Assembly (NCBI RefSeq): GCF_030297675.1
Contig: NZ_AP028142.1
Span: 868,001-932,000 of the forward strand
Reading direction: 5' to 3'
Origin: Polynucleobacter sp. HIN11
GTDB taxonomy: Bacteria > Pseudomonadota > Gammaproteobacteria > Burkholderiales > Burkholderiaceae
Length of the DNA stretch: 64,000 nucleotides
The first letter of the stretch is position 1. Each line of letters begins with the position of its first letter. A model generated the notes under the pieces. The model had not been told where the DNA came from. It was given only the letters and a program-made list of their open reading frames with translations, and did no database searches. The translations under genes and the position numbers were made by a program. Positions 62,556 to 64,000 of this stretch are shown in pieces.

Positions 62556-64000
62556 CTACTTCTTCTTGACGGGTGGCAAATCGGTACACGATCCATGATG
62601 TGCTTCTGCTGCCAATCCCACGGACTCCCCTAGGGTTGGATGCGGATGAATAGTCTTACCAATATCAACCGAATCGGCTCCCATCTCAATCGCTAGGCAA
62701 ACCTCACCAATGAGGTCACCCGCATTGGTTCCCACAATGCCTCCACCAATAATGCGGTGGGTGTTGGCATCGAAGAGCAATTTAGTAAAGCCTTCGTCAC
62801 GACCATTGGCAATTGCTCGTCCACTAGCTGCCCATGGGAATAAACCTTTCTCATAGGCAATGCCTTGTGCCTTGCATTGCTCTTCAGTCAGCCCTGCCCA
62901 AGCAACCTCGGGATCGGTATAGGCTACCGACGGAATTTGCTTCGCATCAAAGTAGGATTTCTGACCAGCTGCTGCTTCAGCTGCTACATGGCCTTCATGA
63001 ACGGCCTTGTGCGCCAACATGGGTTGCCCAACGATGTCGCCAATCGCAAAGATATTGGCTACATTGGTTCGCATTTGTGAATCTACGGGAATAAATCCGC
63101 GCTCATCAACCTGCACACCAGCAGCGCCTGCATCAATCTTCTTACCATTGGGGGTACGCCCTACTGCTACCAACACGAGGTCGTAGCGTTGTGGACTGCC
63201 TGGTGACTTCTCACCCTCAAAATAAACCTCAATGCCATCCGGCTTGGCTTCTGCACGAACCGCCCGAGTTTTGAGCATGATGTGATCAAAGCGATGCGAG
63301 TTCATTTTTTCCCAAACGCGCTCGAGGTCACGATCAGCCCCAGCCATCAAACCATCCATCATCTCCACAATATCGATGCGAGAGCCGAGTGCGCTATAGA
63401 CGGTGGCCATCTCTAAACCAATAATGCCACCACCAATGACCAGCATCCGCTTCGGAATACTCTTTAATAGCAATGCGCCCGTACTATCCACCACCCGGGG
63501 GTCTTTGGGCATAAAGGGCAAAGCAATGGGTTGACTACCAGCCGCGATAATGGCTTTCTGAAAACGGATCACCTCTTTCTGACCCAACAGATCTTGTCCG
63601 CTACCTGTGCATAGATCCACTTCAACGTGATGAGCATCCAGAAAACGTCCCAGACCTCTGACGACATTGACCTTGCGCATCTTAGCCATACCCGCTAGAC
63701 CACCAGTTAATTTAGCAATCACGCCCTCTTTGTGTTGGCGCAATTGATCGAGATTAATTTTGGGAGGAGCAAATTCAATGCCATGCTTAGCCATGTGCTT
63801 CACCTCATCCATCACCGCTGCGGTGTGCAAGAGTGCTTTGGATGGAATGCAGCCCACATTGAGGCAAACGCCACCGAGGGTTGGGTAGCGCTCGACCAAA
63901 ATGACATTCGCACCAAGATCGGCACTCCGAAATGCGGCACTATAGCCACCGGGGCCGGCACCTAAGACAAGTACTTCGCATTCATGCTGTACCTTACCCT
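62556..64000 (-). CDS. lpd: Dihydrolipoyl dehydrogenase, N-terminus outside the window
   Basis: A flavoprotein disulfide reductase of the pyruvate or 2-oxoglutarate dehydrogenase complex. The frame stays open to the edge. Just upstream of the first internal TTG the translation reads VLVLGAGPGGYSAAFRSADL, the FAD-binding motif. The redox disulfide is GGVCLNVGCIPSKALL. The NAD-binding GGGIIGLEMATVYSALGS and the C-terminal active-site HPHPTLGE are present. The first residues, and any lipoyl domain, lie beyond 64000. Confidence 0.95.
   Translation of the reverse strand, partial: GKVQHECEVLVLGAGPGGYSAAFRSADLGANVILVERYPTLGGVCLNVGCIPSKALLHTAAVMDEVKHMAKHGIEFAPPKINLDQLRQHKEGVIAKLTGGLAGMAKMRKVNVVRGLGRFLDAHHVEVDLCTGSGQDLLGQKEVIRFQKAIIAAGSQPIALPFMPKDPRVVDSTGALLLKSIPKRMLVIGGGIIGLEMATVYSALGSRIDIVEMMDGLMAGADRDLERVWEKMNSHRFDHIMLKTRAVRAEAKPDGIEVYFEGEKSPGSPQRYDLVLVAVGRTPNGKKIDAGAAGVQVDERGFIPVDSQMRTNVANIFAIGDIVGQPMLAHKAVHEGHVAAEAAAGQKSYFDAKQIPSVAYTDPEVAWAGLTEEQCKAQGIAYEKGLFPWAASGRAIANGRDEGFTKLLFDANTHRIIGGGIVGTNAGDLIGEVCLAIEMGADSVDIGKTIHPHPTLGESVGLAAEAHHGSCTDLPPVKKK

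Noticed and set aside
1..64000. CRISPR arrays, transposons, prophage, tRNA or rRNA genes
   Set aside because: No regularly spaced repeats, transposase-like products, integrase or tRNA-like cloverleaf sequences were noticed by eye. A tRNA and repeat search program would be needed to exclude them fully.

Overview
The window reads as chromosomal DNA of a free-living betaproteobacterium of the family Burkholderiaceae, most likely Polynucleobacter or a close relative. The evidence is gene order. On the minus strand sdhCDAB-sdhE-gltA is followed by leuC-entericidin-leuD-leuB-asd-fimV-truA-trpF-trpB-trpA-accD-folC-(SPOR)-cvpA-purF-metZ, a block typical of that family. Genes are packed tightly, with many ATGA stop/start overlaps and no gene-free stretch longer than about 170 bases. 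I saw no rRNA, tRNA, insertion sequence, prophage or CRISPR array. The assignment to a genus is inference.

Layout. (1) 1-2406, minus: a yhhQ-msrP-msrQ-ggt unit (queuosine-precursor uptake, periplasmic methionine sulfoxide repair, start of gamma-glutamyltransferase). (2) 2503-5949: gcdH, mnmH, a thioesterase, DUF2244 and phhB. (3) 5958-18656: a sulfur-oxidation region. It holds a stand-alone DUF442 phosphatase-like protein, three YeeE/YedE sulfur transporters, a cytochrome c, a periplasmic DsrE-like protein, soxBXAZY, a c551-type cytochrome, soxDC, an ArsR-type SoxR, and a divergent modBC pair that could supply molybdenum to SoxC. (4) 18657-39486, minus: the TCA/leucine/tryptophan/purine block. 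(5) 39656-43946: a GntR regulator divergent from mdh, a small MliC-like secreted protein, DUF2863 and yaaA. (6) 43997-49192: a STAS-less SulP transporter, an aminotransferase, a GST, hbd and two small membrane proteins. (7) 49269-52382: rarA followed by an SOS-controlled umuDC. (8) 52422-57902, plus: cyclophilin, a pabB-pabC fusion, NUDIX, aat, bpt, pyrD. (9) 58000-64000: an IclR regulator, a PBP7-type endopeptidase, an EamA exporter, a histone-deacetylase-like protein, a phasin with a clear promoter and terminator, and the 3' part of lipoamide dehydrogenase.

How it works together. The Sox enzymes oxidise thiosulfate in the periplasm on the SoxYZ carrier, with c-type cytochromes taking electrons. 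SoxCD points to complete oxidation to sulfate. The YeeE/YedE proteins probably move reduced sulfur across the inner membrane, and a palindrome directly before the soxR start is the probable control site. MsrP and SoxC are both molybdenum enzymes, which fits the linked modBC. The phasin shows that the cell stores polyhydroxybutyrate.

I found no wholly unknown multi-gene system. The most interesting points are regulatory and architectural. An almost perfect LexA box abuts the umuD start codon. A soxR operator does the same. SoxA is apparently a single-heme lipoprotein, and a cytochrome domain is shared between soxD and its neighbour. A palindrome overlaps the -35 element of the phasin promoter.
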